From NCBI RefSeq assembly GCF_028435365.1, contig NZ_JAGTJJ010000001.1, positions 682,001 through 746,000 on the forward strand: DNA of 64,000 bases, written 5' to 3'. The notes under the pieces were generated by a model, which was given only the letters and a program-made list of their open reading frames with translations, searched no databases and was not told where the DNA came from. The position numbers and the translations under genes were made by a program. This DNA comes from Polyangium jinanense. GTDB lineage: Bacteria > Myxococcota > Polyangia > Polyangiales > Polyangiaceae. Positions 1 to 8,760 of the stretch are shown here, piece by piece (position 1 is the first letter of the stretch; the number at the start of each line of letters is the position of its first letter).

Positions 1-715
1 CGCCCTTGCTCGACGCGTGCCCCTCGATCTCCATGCGCTGGATCTGCGGGACTTCCTTCAGCACCTTGGCGATTTCGGCGACGGTCGACTTCGCGGCCGG
101 GGTGAGCTCGGCCGAATCGAGCTCGAAATCGACCTTCTTCGTCTCGGGGATGACGATCTCGTGCGAGCTCTCGTCATACGCGACCTCGCCGGCCGCCTGG
201 TCGGGGCAGCCGTCGTCGTCGCGGTACCCATTCTGCGTCTCGGGCTGCTTCGGGCACTTGTCGTTCACGTCGGCGACGCCGTCCCCATCGCCGTCGGGCG
301 AGGGACAGCCGTCGCCCACGTTCGGCGGCAGGTTGTCCTCGGGCTGGACGGGGCACTTGTCCTTCGCATTGGCGACGCCGTCCTGGTCCTCGTCGTCCGA
401 CGGGCAGCCGTCCTCGGCCTTCGGCGGCAGGCCGTCCTCCTTCGCGTAGGGGCATTTGTCGTCGGCGAGCAGGACGCCGTCGTTGTCGGGATCGGTCGCG
501 GGACAGCCGTCGTTCGCCTTCGGCGGCAGGCCGTCCTCGGGCTCCGCGGGACAGGCGTCGTCGATGTCGGCGGCGCCGTCTTGATCGGTGTCGGCGCCTC
601 GATCCGCTTGGCCGTACATCGGCCGCGGCGCATAACCGGAGCCGCAGGCGGCGGGCAAGAGCGAGAGGACGAGGGCGAGAAGGGGTCGATGAGCGAAGGT
701 TCTTCGAAGGGACAT
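1..715 (-). CDS. OmpA-family lipoprotein with thrombospondin type 3 repeats (3' end missing)
   Basis: Likely anchored in the outer membrane, binding peptidoglycan through its OmpA-like domain. Read from ATG at 715, the N-terminus is basic, then hydrophobic, and ends in a lipobox (LLPAACGS), so it should be a lipoprotein. Four Asp- and Cys-rich units of about 33-36 residues follow, each with D-x-D-x-D-G calcium-loop patterns and two cysteines (DDACP...DGCP type), which is the TSP3 signature. After them comes the start of an OmpA/MotB domain: VDFELDSAELTPAAK and the beginning of MEIEGHASSKG. The gene runs off the left edge, so the end of the OmpA domain is not visible. Such TSP3-OmpA lipoproteins are common in myxobacteria. 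The calcium-binding rod role is known for the repeat family; the partner here is unknown. Confidence 0.85.
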   Translation of the reverse strand, partial: MSLRRTFAHRPLLALVLSLLPAACGSGYAPRPMYGQADRGADTDQDGAADIDDACPAEPEDGLPPKANDGCPATDPDNDGVLLADDKCPYAKEDGLPPKAEDGCPSDDEDQDGVANAKDKCPVQPEDNLPPNVGDGCPSPDGDGDGVADVNDKCPKQPETQNGYRDDDGCPDQAAGEVAYDESSHEIVIPETKKVDFELDSAELTPAAKSTVAEIAKVLKEVPQIQRMEIEGHASSKG

Positions 716-780
716 GGTGCGACGGCCGAGGAGCCTAGCCGTCCTCCGCGCCGTTGGGAAGAAAAGAGCCGAGGTGACGT

Positions 781-1515
781 TCAGTTACACGCGTTGTCGC
801 AGCTCATGGTGGCGCACTGGTTGAGCTGCTGCACCTGGTTTGTGCCGCCCGCGTGCTGCGCGGCGCACGTCTGCTGGCAGGCCAAGTTGTTCTGGCAACC
901 CTGGAGGCAGTCGATGAGCGCCGTGCACTCGGGATTCCCGACGCAGGCCTCGAACTGCTGCTCGCATTGCTGGGCGAGGCAGAGCTCGCAGGCGCCAATC
1001 ATGCCCGCGCCGGGGCACGAGGGCGCGCAGAGCGTGTTCGCGCAGCTCGACGTGATCACGAACTCCGCAAAGCCGAGCGAGTTTTTCTGATAACAGGACT
1101 CCGCGCACGCCTGGTCCATCGCCGGGCACGCCTGCACGCAAGGGACGATTCCGAGGCAGGAAGGCTCGCCCGCGCAGTCGCAGTACGCGACGTTGCACTG
1201 CTGGAACATGCACGCGGCGCATCCGTTCGCCGGCTGCATACACGCCTGGCTGCCGCCGCCCGCGCCGCCCATGCCTCCGGCCCCGCCCATTCCGCCGCCC
1301 GCGCCGCCCGCGCCGCCCATACCCCCAACACCGCCGGTCCCGCCGATGCCGCCCGCGCCGCCGGTCCCGCCGGTCCCGCCGGATCCAGCCGTCCCCGTGC
1401 TGCCCGTGAACGTCTCCGAGACGTCGCTCCCGCATCCGCCGAGGACGCACGGAAGCCCGACCATTCCCATGCCCAGGAGAAGTAACGAAAAGGCCCTGTT
1501 CATGGACGATCGCAT
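781..1515 (-). CDS. Cysteine-rich secreted lipoprotein with Gly-rich linker
   Basis: Probable surface lipoprotein of unknown function, 244 residues. The start is ATG 1515, because GGGAGG lies 7 nt upstream; a second Met four codons later (1503) is possible. The N-terminus is a signal peptide ending in a lipobox (VLGGCGS). It is followed by a Gly-Gly-X linker (GTGG, GAGG, GMGG units) and a C-terminal domain with over 25 cysteines, many in CxxC and CxxxC spacing (CAACMFQQC, CELCLAQQC, CQQTC). The C-terminal half looks like repeats of a CxxC...C...C unit about 35-40 residues long. The Gly-rich linker followed by a Cys-rich domain is typical of myxobacterial exported proteins, where the cysteines are expected to form disulfides. 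It lies downstream of the TSP3-OmpA gene orientation-wise but appears to be its own unit. Confidence 0.8.
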   Translation of the reverse strand: MRSSMNRAFSLLLLGMGMVGLPCVLGGCGSDVSETFTGSTGTAGSGGTGGTGGAGGIGGTGGVGGMGGAGGAGGGMGGAGGMGGAGGGSQACMQPANGCAACMFQQCNVAYCDCAGEPSCLGIVPCVQACPAMDQACAESCYQKNSLGFAEFVITSSCANTLCAPSCPGAGMIGACELCLAQQCEQQFEACVGNPECTALIDCLQGCQNNLACQQTCAAQHAGGTNQVQQLNQCATMSCDNACN

Positions 1516-1644
1516 AACATACCTCCCGGAGCGTGAGATCTCCGGAAAGCCGCCGGGTAAAAACATCGTGACAGATCGTACACACGGGCCGAGCCCCAAC
1601 GGGTGCTTGCCATCGGGGCCGAAAGTGGGGAGGCTTCGAGCGTG

Positions 1645-2775
1645 ATGGGACCCGACGATCGCGACGTCGTTACCGAGCCTTCCGAGAGCGCGCCCCTCGT
1701 CCCGGCCGAGGCCCTGCTCGCGCCGCCACGGGCGAAGGTGCGGGCCTCGGTGGCGCGCCTTCATGGCCACTGGTTCGTCGTGGCGGCATCGAACGAGCTT
1801 CGGGACCGGCCGATCGCGCGGACCTTGCTCGGCGTGCCGCTCGTGCTCTTCCGCGACGGCGAGGGCAAGCCGGGCGCGCTGCTCGACCGCTGCCCGCACC
1901 GGAACGTGCCTCTTTCGATCGGCGAGGTCGTGGAGGGGCAGCTCCAGTGCTCGTACCACGGCTGGCGTTTCGACCGCGGGGGCACGTGCAAGTTCGTCCC
2001 GTCGCTCCTCGGCGACGCCATGGCGAAGGCGCGCAACGCGCCGAGTTACGCGGCGCGCGAGCAGGACGGGTTCGTGTGGGTGTACTCCACGCCGAACGAG
2101 GCGCCGAAGACCGAGCCGTACCGTTTCCCGCAGCTCGGCGCGGGGTACACGACGGTGCGGCGGCGGGTCGAGTCCGAGAGCACGATGCACGCGGCGCTGG
2201 AGAACGCGCTCGACGTGCCGCACACGCAGTACCTGCACCGGGGCCTGTTTCGTTCGAAGCCGCGGGGCATCGAGATCGAGGCGCGCGTGACGCGTACGCA
2301 CGACCGCGTGGTGGCCGAGTACGTGGGCGAGCCGCGCCCGACGGGCCTCGTGGCGCGGATCCTCTCGCCGTCGGGCGGGGAGGTGACGCATTTCGATCGG
2401 TTCATTCTGCCCTCGATCGCGGAGGTCGAGTACAAGATTGGCACGGAAAACCATTTTCTGGTGTCGGCCGCGATGACGCCGGTGACGGACTTCTTGACGC
2501 ACATCTACGCGGTGGTGAGCTTCCGGGTGCGGCTTTTCCCGGGCTGGCTGCTGAAGCCGTTCCTGATGCCGCTCGGGCTCAAGGTGTTCGCGCAGGACGC
2601 GGCGCTCTTGAAGTTGCAGACGGAGAACATCAAGCGGTTCGGGGGCGAGCAGTATGCGTCGACGGAGATCGACGTGCTCGGCCGGCACATCTGGCGGCTC
2701 ATGCGGAAGGCCGAGCGGGGGGATGTGTCGACGAGCGAAAATGTTCATGAAGAAACGGTGAAGCTTCTGGTGTAG
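1645..2775 (+). CDS. Rieske [2Fe-2S] non-heme iron oxygenase
   Basis: Oxygenase of the Rieske/PaO-cholesterol desaturase type, about 376 residues. The N-terminal Rieske domain has both cluster motifs: CPHRN and CSYHGW, about 20 residues apart (C-x-H ... C-x2-H). The C-terminal catalytic domain carries the mononuclear iron motif ALENALDVPHTQYLH, with the Asp and two His in the usual spacing, so the enzyme looks intact. The start is ATG 1645 (or GTG 1642 just before); GGGGAGG at 1627-1633 is a fitting ribosome binding site, whereas a start at 1603 lacks one. The family oxidises rings or sterol/carotenoid-like lipids using electrons from a reductase; no reductase gene is adjacent (the nearest, at 36.6 kb, is paired with a P450). 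The substrate cannot be told. Confidence 0.85.
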   Translation: MGPDDRDVVTEPSESAPLVPAEALLAPPRAKVRASVARLHGHWFVVAASNELRDRPIARTLLGVPLVLFRDGEGKPGALLDRCPHRNVPLSIGEVVEGQLQCSYHGWRFDRGGTCKFVPSLLGDAMAKARNAPSYAAREQDGFVWVYSTPNEAPKTEPYRFPQLGAGYTTVRRRVESESTMHAALENALDVPHTQYLHRGLFRSKPRGIEIEARVTRTHDRVVAEYVGEPRPTGLVARILSPSGGEVTHFDRFILPSIAEVEYKIGTENHFLVSAAMTPVTDFLTHIYAVVSFRVRLFPGWLLKPFLMPLGLKVFAQDAALLKLQTENIKRFGGEQYASTEIDVLGRHIWRLMRKAERGDVSTSENVHEETVKLLV

Positions 2776-2862
2776 CCGGGTGAAACCGGGTTCCAGAAGG
2801 TAAAACCCAATCTTTCCCCGTCGGAAGGAGCGTGGTAGGGCGATGAGCAAGGAGGCACGCCC

Positions 2863-3438
2863 ATGGGAGAGGCCACGCGCAAGCTCGTTACGTTCGCCGA
2901 GTACATCGCGTTCGAGGAGAGCGTCGAGGAGAAACACGAGTACCGGAACGGCAAGATCGTGGCGATGCCAGAAAAGACACTGGAGCATGGCCTCATCGCC
3001 GGACACGTCAGCTTTTCGCTCGGGAACCAGCTCGAGGGCCAGCGCTGCATCATCTTCGGTTCTCAGGTCCGTTTTCGGGTGCTCGCCACGGGCCTCGCGA
3101 CCTATCCGGACGTCAGCGTCGTGTGTGACAAACTCGAACGGGATCCGGAGCATCAGCACACGCTGACAAACCCGATCGTGCTCGTGGAGGTCCTCTCGCC
3201 GAGCACCGAGGCGTACGACCGCGGGGATAAGTTCTACGACTACAAACAGATCCCCACGCTGAAGGAGTACGTCCTCGTGTCGTCCGAACGTCGACGCATC
3301 GAGGTGTTCCGCCGGCAGGCGGATGGTTCATGGAGCCACCACGACACGGCGAAAAAAGGGGTCGCAGAGCTCACCTCGATCGGCTGCAAGCTCGATCTGG
3401 ACGAGGTGTACCGCAACCCCTTCAAAGAAAGCGCGTAA
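2863..3438 (+). CDS. Uma2-family (DUF820) putative endonuclease
   Basis: A 191-residue protein of the Uma2/DUF820 family, a PD-(D/E)XK-like nuclease fold found in many copies in cyanobacteria and myxobacteria. Visible family marks are the N-terminal TFAEYIAFEE...EYRNGKIVAM, the central LATYPDVSVV where the Asp is a proposed catalytic residue, IVLVEVLSPSTEAYDRGDK with the E-x-L-S-P-S-T stretch, and YPDV/KEYVLV. Start ATG 2863 is preceded by a purine-rich AAGGAGG-like sequence (2849-2855). Biological role is not established for the family. It ends only 3 nt before the convergent symporter gene. Confidence 0.8.
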   Translation: MGEATRKLVTFAEYIAFEESVEEKHEYRNGKIVAMPEKTLEHGLIAGHVSFSLGNQLEGQRCIIFGSQVRFRVLATGLATYPDVSVVCDKLERDPEHQHTLTNPIVLVEVLSPSTEAYDRGDKFYDYKQIPTLKEYVLVSSERRRIEVFRRQADGSWSHHDTAKKGVAELTSIGCKLDLDEVYRNPFKESA

Positions 3439-3441
3439 CGC

Positions 3442-5007
3442 TCACTCCGCCGCGACCGGCTCCCTCTCCTCCGCGCCGAGGTGCATGCGGCGCTCGACCT
3501 CGGCATATTTCGCCTCGGCCTCCGGCTCCGGGAAAAGCAGGCTGACCACGATTCCCACGACGAACGAGAGCGGCACCGTGATGATGCCAGGGTTTTTCAG
3601 GGACAGGATCGCCGTGGGGTTCTTGAGCAGGTCCACCTGAATGGTCGGCGACATCCAGATGAGCACGAGCGCGCTGACGACGCCCACCACGATCGCGCTC
3701 ACGGCGCCCCGGGTCGTGAACTTCCTCCACGTGATCGACAGGAGCAGGACCGGGAAATTCGAGCTCGCCGCGACCGCAAACGCGAGGCCGACCATGAAGG
3801 CCACGTTCTGACCCTTGAAGAGCAGGCCGAGGCCCATCGCGACCACCGCGAGCACGATCGTCGCGACACGCGCCACCTTGAGCTGCTCTTTTTCGTCCGC
3901 CTTCCCGTGTCGAATGACGCCGACCCAGAGGTCGTGCGCCAGCGCCGCCGCGCCCGAGAGCGTCAGGCCCGCGACGACCGCGAGGATGGTCGCAAAAGCG
4001 ACGGCCGAGACGAACCCGAGGAAAGGACGACCACCCACGGCCTCGGCGAGCAAAAGCGCGGCCATGTTGCCGCCCTTGTCGACCGTGGTAATGGCCGCCC
4101 GGCCCACGTGCACGCTCGCGCCGAAGCCGAGGATGAACGTGACGAGGTAAAAGAAGCCGATGAAGCCCGTCGCATAAAAGACGGACGCGCGCGCGGCCTT
4201 CGCGTCGGGCACCGTGTAGAAACGCATCAGGATGTGCGGCAGGCCGGCCGTGCCGAACATGAGCGCGAGGCCGAGCGAGACGGCTTCGAGCGGGCTCGAC
4301 ACGAGCTTGCCGGGCGCGAGGGCCTCAGGGCCATAGGTCTCGGCCGCCTTCGCGAAAAGCGCGAGCGGGTTCATCCCGAAAGGAACGAGCGAGAGGACCG
4401 CGAGGAGCGTCGCCCCGCCGAGCAGGAGCACCGCTTTGACGATCTGCACCCACGTCGTCGCGATCATGCCGCCGAAGAGCACGTAGAGCAGCATGACCGT
4501 GCCCACGATGAGCAACGCGGTCTCGTATTGCAGGCCGAACATCATCTTGATGAGGTTGCCCGCGCCGACCATCTGCGCGATGAGATAAAAGCTGATCACC
4601 GTGAGCCCGCCGATCGCCGAGGCGATACGCACAGGCTTCTTCTTGAGGCGATAGGCCACGACGTCGGCGAACGTGTACTTGCCGAGGTTGCGCAGCGGCT
4701 CGGCGATGAGGAACGTCACCACGGGCCAGCCGACGAGCCAGCCGACCGAATAGATGAGGCCGTCGAAGCCGCTCGTCGCCACGAGGCCCGCGATGCCGAG
4801 GAAACTCGCGGCGCTCATGTAATCGCCGGCGAGCGCGAATCCATTCTGCAAGCCGCTCACGTTGCCGCCGGCCGCGAAGAACTCGCTCGTGGTCTTCGTC
4901 TTGCGCGCGGCCCAGCCCGTGATCGCGAGTGTCGCGGAGATGAAGAGCAGGAAAAACGCGATCGCCGTGCCGCTCGTCTCGCCGAGCGAGGTTTGGACGC
5001 CGTTCAT
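3442..5007 (-). CDS. actP: Sodium:solute symporter, ActP (cation/acetate symporter) type
   Basis: Inner-membrane SSF-family transporter, 521 residues with about 13 hydrophobic segments. The N-terminus runs MNGVQTSLGETSGTAIAFFL, then a canonical SSF region (RKTKTTSEFFAAGGNVSGLQ, cut here to key residues) leading to GDYMSAASFLGIAG. That GDYMSAASFLG motif is typical of ActP/MctC short-chain monocarboxylate carriers. The start overlaps the stop of the upstream DUF485 gene by 4 nt (ATGA), the usual yjcH-actP pairing, so the two are almost surely co-transcribed. Likely substrates are acetate, pyruvate or propionate; no acetyl-CoA synthetase gene is adjacent to narrow it. Confidence 0.88.
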   Translation of the reverse strand: MNGVQTSLGETSGTAIAFFLLFISATLAITGWAARKTKTTSEFFAAGGNVSGLQNGFALAGDYMSAASFLGIAGLVATSGFDGLIYSVGWLVGWPVVTFLIAEPLRNLGKYTFADVVAYRLKKKPVRIASAIGGLTVISFYLIAQMVGAGNLIKMMFGLQYETALLIVGTVMLLYVLFGGMIATTWVQIVKAVLLLGGATLLAVLSLVPFGMNPLALFAKAAETYGPEALAPGKLVSSPLEAVSLGLALMFGTAGLPHILMRFYTVPDAKAARASVFYATGFIGFFYLVTFILGFGASVHVGRAAITTVDKGGNMAALLLAEAVGGRPFLGFVSAVAFATILAVVAGLTLSGAAALAHDLWVGVIRHGKADEKEQLKVARVATIVLAVVAMGLGLLFKGQNVAFMVGLAFAVAASSNFPVLLLSITWRKFTTRGAVSAIVVGVVSALVLIWMSPTIQVDLLKNPTAILSLKNPGIITVPLSFVVGIVVSLLFPEPEAEAKYAEVERRMHLGAEEREPVAAE

Positions 5008-5294
5008 GTGCCGCCCCCGCTCTTCGATTTGCCGGCGATGCGATCGACGTGGACGTCGTAATGGCGGTTCGCCCAGTAAACGTAGACGCCCGTGAACACC
5101 CAGGACAGGAAGATCACGAGGGAGCCGAGGAGCATCCCGAGGCTCAAGCCTGGCGCGAGCAGGCTCCCGAGCAGGGGTTTGCCCCAGGCCACGAGCAGGA
5201 TGAAGCCGAAATAGGCGAACATCGTGGCCGCGGTCAGGACGAGCGCGATGCGGTCGCGCGCCGCGGCGACCCGGCGAAGATCCTTCTCGTTCAT
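5004..5294 (-). CDS. DUF485 small membrane protein (YjcH-like)
   Basis: A 96-residue membrane protein with two hydrophobic segments (about residues 16-40 and 50-75), matching the DUF485 family found in front of actP-type symporters. The segment FGFILLVAWGKPLLG and the Trp-Val-F-T-G-V-Y-V-Y-W-A-N-R end are typical of the family. It overlaps the symporter start by 4 nt. The function is unknown but presumed to support the transporter. Confidence 0.85.
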   Translation of the reverse strand: MNEKDLRRVAAARDRIALVLTAATMFAYFGFILLVAWGKPLLGSLLAPGLSLGMLLGSLVIFLSWVFTGVYVYWANRHYDVHVDRIAGKSKSGGGT

Positions 5295-5447
5295 GCCCTC
5301 ACCTCGGCGCTCAGCCTACGCGATTTCGTCGCGCCCTCGGCGGGTTTTTCGAGGAGCCTTTCATGCTCGCAGCGAGGGCGGACGTTGACAATCGGGCTGC
5401 CGTACGCGAGCATACCGGGGTAAGCTTTCTGGCTCCGAGGTTCCATC

Positions 5448-6794
5448 ATGCGAAATGCTCTCTCCGTAAGCGCCCTCGTCGTCGGCCTCGCCCTCGTCGC
5501 GTGTTCCCCAGAGACACGCAATTACGGTGCAGGCGGCGGCGGCACCGGCGGCGCGGGCGGCGGCGGCGGCGGTCCCACGTGTGACCCCGGGATGGCCGAT
5601 TGCGACGAGACGCCGGGCTGCGAGACGCCCGTCACGGACGATCCGGAAAACTGCGGCGGCTGCAGCGTGCGCTGCCAGCTCCAGTGCGTCGATTCAACGT
5701 GCAACGATCCGGTCCAGATCGCCCTCGGCTACAATCACTCGTGCGCAAGGACGGCGCTCGGGGACGTGTATTGCTGGGGGAGCAACGCATCGTACGAGCT
5801 CGGGATCGGGGACAATGTGAACCAGGGTTCGCCGCAGAAGGTCGCCGTCGGGGGAAAGGCCGTCCACCTCGACGCGGGCGGCGGCCTCTTCATGAACGCG
5901 GCCGGCGCAGAGCAGCTCGTCGCGCACACGTGCGCAGTCATCGAGGACACGACGGTCCAGTGCTGGGGCTGGAACACGAGCGGGCAGCTCGGGACGGCGA
6001 GCGGGAACTGGCAGGACAAACCCACCACGGTGGTGAGCCTGGTCGGCGCGAAGGAGGTGAGCGTGGGCGGGCGGCACACGTGCGCGGTGACGAACCAGGG
6101 CGAGCTTTATTGCTGGGGCGCGAACGATATGGGTCAATGCGGGCTCGGGGCGCCGAGCGAGAAGGTCGAGATGCCATCGCTCGTGGCGCTATCGGACGTC
6201 GCCCACGTCTCCGCGGGCAACGAGCACACGTGCGCGGTGAAAAAGGACGGGACCCTTCATTGCTGGGGCGTGAACGGCATTTATGGTCGGCTCGGGATCG
6301 GGGACGGGCCGGATCAGCCCGCGCCGAAGGTCGTGAGCTTGACCGGCGTGGAGCAGATCTCGGCCGGCTACGAGCACACCTGCGCCTTGAAGGGCGGGCA
6401 GCAATATTGCTGGGGCAACGGATATCAGGGGCAGCTCGGGATCGACGGCGAGTCCACCTGGCGCACGTCGCCCACGGATCCTTCCGCGCTGCCCTCGCCG
6501 ATCTCCGTCTCCGCGGGTTTCCAGCACACGGCGAGCGTCTCGGGCTCGGAAGGCAAGCCCTACGTATCGAGCACGGTGGTGCGCCTCGGCAATGGGACGA
6601 TGGATACCACGTACCTGCCGCTGCCCGTGGAGCTGCCCGACGCCGTGGAGATCGCGGCCGGATGGCGCCACACGTGCGCGCGGACGAGCAAGGGCCAGGT
6701 CGCCTGCTGGGGGAGCAACACCGAGGGACAGGTGGGGAACGCAAAGGCGGGCGAGGAGGCGCTCGTCCCCATGCTCGTTGTGTTCCCTCTTTGA
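5448..6794 (+). CDS. RCC1-repeat beta-propeller lipoprotein
   Basis: A 448-residue exported protein. The N-terminal signal ends in a lipobox (LALVACSP), then a Gly-rich linker and a short Cys-rich segment with DDPENCGGCS, like myxobacterial MYXO-linkers. The rest is seven RCC1-like repeats of about 50 residues, each of the form HTCA...G-x-x-x-CWG-x-N-x-x-G-Q-L-G, consistent with one seven-bladed propeller. Six repeats keep a Cys pair (HTCA and CWG). The sixth (near residues 350-385, QHTASVSGSEG...) has lost both cysteines and the Trp. Such proteins are extracellular in myxobacteria; binding partners are unknown. ATG 5448 is the only start that gives a full signal peptide. A TAAGCT at 5421-5426 could be a -10 element. 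Confidence 0.85.
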   Translation: MRNALSVSALVVGLALVACSPETRNYGAGGGGTGGAGGGGGGPTCDPGMADCDETPGCETPVTDDPENCGGCSVRCQLQCVDSTCNDPVQIALGYNHSCARTALGDVYCWGSNASYELGIGDNVNQGSPQKVAVGGKAVHLDAGGGLFMNAAGAEQLVAHTCAVIEDTTVQCWGWNTSGQLGTASGNWQDKPTTVVSLVGAKEVSVGGRHTCAVTNQGELYCWGANDMGQCGLGAPSEKVEMPSLVALSDVAHVSAGNEHTCAVKKDGTLHCWGVNGIYGRLGIGDGPDQPAPKVVSLTGVEQISAGYEHTCALKGGQQYCWGNGYQGQLGIDGESTWRTSPTDPSALPSPISVSAGFQHTASVSGSEGKPYVSSTVVRLGNGTMDTTYLPLPVELPDAVEIAAGWRHTCARTSKGQVACWGSNTEGQVGNAKAGEEALVPMLVVFPL

Positions 6795-6879
6795 GATCCT
6801 GATTTTCCGCCCTGGGTACCTTGTGTTACCTCTCTAGGCCGCGCGGGCGGCCACTTCGGGCGTCCAGAGGGGAAACTCC

Positions 6880-8718
6880 GTGAAAGCGACCTACGCATTG
6901 AGCAAGCCGACGATCGTCGTCGGTGAGTCCACCAAGCTATCGCTCGTCGTCCGCTTCGGGGCGGAGGGGAAAAAAGAAGACGCGCCGAGGCGGAAGCTGA
7001 ACCTGAGCCTCGTGCTCGATCGCTCCGGTTCGATGGGCGGCACGCCGCTGCGGCAGGCGATCAAAGCCGCGCAGGCGCTCGTCGGCGAGATGAAGGAAGA
7101 CGATCGCGTGAGCGTCGTCATCTTCGACGACAGCGCCGACACGATCGTCGATCCGGTGCTCGCCAAGGACAAGAAGAGCATCCAGGACAAGATCGGCAAG
7201 GCGCGCGCCGGCGGCTGCACGAACCTCTCGGGCGGATGGCTCGAAGGCATCAAGCACGTGAAGAAGCACGCGAAGAAGGACGAGGTGAACCGCGTCCTGC
7301 TTCTCACGGACGGCCAGGCGAACATGGGGATCACCGATCCCGACGTGCTGAAGAAGACGTCCGGCGAGAAGGCCGGCGAGGGCGTGGTGACCACGACGCT
7401 CGGCTTCGGATCGGGCTTCAACGAGGACCTGCTCATCGGCATGGCCCGCGAGGCCGAGGGCAACTTCTATTTCATCGAGTCGCCCGAGGACGTCGAGCAG
7501 GTCTTCAAGATCGAGCTCGAAGGTTTGTCCTCCGTGATCGGGCAGAACCTCGTGGTGAGCGTGCGGCCCGACGACGTCGTGGAGCACGGCTGGGTGCTGA
7601 ACAAGTACCGCATCCAGGAGAAGGGCAGCGAGCTCGAAGTGACGCTCGGCGACGTGTACGCCGTGGAAGACAAGGTCCTCGCGCTCGAGCTCGAGGTGAA
7701 GCCGACGAAGGCCGGGACGATCAAGGTCGCGTCGGTCCAGTTCCAGTACCAGACGGTGGTGGACGGCGCGATCAAGGACGGGTCGGGCGAGTTTGTCGTG
7801 ACCGTGAACGCAGGCACGGCCGAGGAAGCCGCCGCGGCGGCGCAGGACATCAACGTCATCGGCGAGGCGCGACGCCTGGAGACGGCGAAACTCAAGGACG
7901 AGGCGGTCGATCTCGCGGACAAGGGCGACCTCAAGAACGCGGCGCAAAAGCTGCGGAAGATGGCCGATGACCTGCGCAACAGCCCGCTCGCGAACCAGTT
8001 CGCGTTCGCCGAGGAGATCGAGCAGCTCGAGCATTTCGCCGACCGGCTGGAGAAGCGGTCGTACGACGGCGTGCTCCGCAAGGAGCTGCGCGATCAGTCG
8101 TACCAGGCCGGGACGCGCAACCGCAGCGACCTCGCGCAGCGCGGCACGGCGGGCGGAAGCGCGGCAGGTTTGCCCACGGTCACGAGCGCGGACGGCGGCG
8201 TGGTGGTGCGCTGCGAGAAGGAGGGCGGCAAGCTCCGGATCAAGGTGATCTCGGACGGCTTCGATTCGTCGAAGAACGTCCAGTTCCCGCGCGCGATCCG
8301 GCAGGAGGGCGTGACGTACCTCGTCGAGAACGTGGTGGGAAGCAACGACGGGAGCTTCTACCGCGCGGCAGGCTGGATCAAGCGGCTGCTCCGGCCGGGC
8401 GAGACCGTGAGCGCGAGCTCCGGCGGGTCGAGCCGGCGGTCTTCGGGGTCGTCCTCGAAGGCGGCGAAGACGCCGGCGACGGCAGCGGATCTGCCGACGT
8501 GCACGGAGATCGGCGACGGCGTGCTCGTGCAATGCGTGCCCGAGGGCAAGAAGCTCCGCGCGCGCGTGGTGAGCGACGGCTACAACCCGGACTACAACAT
8601 CCGCTTCCCGCGCAGCATCCGCGAGCTCGGGGTGCTCTACGTCTGCGACGAGGTCGTCGAGGCCTCGGGCGGCGGATCGTACATCGCGGGCGGCGAGATC
8701 AAGCGGCTCATTCAGTAA
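6880..8718 (+). CDS. VWA-domain protein with duplicated C-terminal module
   Basis: A 612-residue protein starting at GTG 6880 (AGAGGGGAAA just upstream). The von Willebrand A domain covers about residues 40-230; its MIDAS motif DRSGS is at 47-51, with the distal TDG near 145 also present, so metal-dependent ligand binding looks intact. A beta-sandwich and a helical charged region follow (about 330-400: EARRLETAKLKDEAVDLADK onward). The C-terminus holds two copies of a 74-residue module (about 432-505 and 539-612) with matching KLRIKVISDGF/KLRARVVSDGY and QFPRAIRQEGVTYL/RFPRSIRELGVLYV, separated by a Ser-rich linker. There is no signal peptide, so it is probably cytoplasmic. VWA proteins of this layout occur in ternary-complex or stress modules, but nothing nearby shows a partner. 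Confidence 0.8.
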   Translation: MKATYALSKPTIVVGESTKLSLVVRFGAEGKKEDAPRRKLNLSLVLDRSGSMGGTPLRQAIKAAQALVGEMKEDDRVSVVIFDDSADTIVDPVLAKDKKSIQDKIGKARAGGCTNLSGGWLEGIKHVKKHAKKDEVNRVLLLTDGQANMGITDPDVLKKTSGEKAGEGVVTTTLGFGSGFNEDLLIGMAREAEGNFYFIESPEDVEQVFKIELEGLSSVIGQNLVVSVRPDDVVEHGWVLNKYRIQEKGSELEVTLGDVYAVEDKVLALELEVKPTKAGTIKVASVQFQYQTVVDGAIKDGSGEFVVTVNAGTAEEAAAAAQDINVIGEARRLETAKLKDEAVDLADKGDLKNAAQKLRKMADDLRNSPLANQFAFAEEIEQLEHFADRLEKRSYDGVLRKELRDQSYQAGTRNRSDLAQRGTAGGSAAGLPTVTSADGGVVVRCEKEGGKLRIKVISDGFDSSKNVQFPRAIRQEGVTYLVENVVGSNDGSFYRAAGWIKRLLRPGETVSASSGGSSRRSSGSSSKAAKTPATAADLPTCTEIGDGVLVQCVPEGKKLRARVVSDGYNPDYNIRFPRSIRELGVLYVCDEVVEASGGGSYIAGGEIKRLIQ

Positions 8719-8726
8719 ACGAGCAT

Positions 8727-8754
8727 GGGGGCAGCATCCGCGATGCGTGCCCCC
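8727..8754 (+). terminator. Strong hairpin after the VWA gene
   Basis: GGGGGCA-GCATC pairs with GATGC-(G)-TGCCCCC around a CGC loop: 12 base pairs with one bulged G, 8 nt after the VWA stop codon. There is no T-tract after it, so it may stop transcription only weakly or protect the mRNA 3' end. Confidence 0.5.
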
Positions 8755-8760
8755 CGCCCT

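Noticed and set aside
1603..1644. Longer start for the Rieske oxygenase
   Set aside because: The ribosome binding site (1627-1633) lies inside this extension and fits ATG 1645 instead.
5385..5390. TTGACA as -35 of the RCC1 gene
   Set aside because: No -10-like hexamer lies 16-18 bp downstream; TAAGCT at 5421 is 30 bp away.
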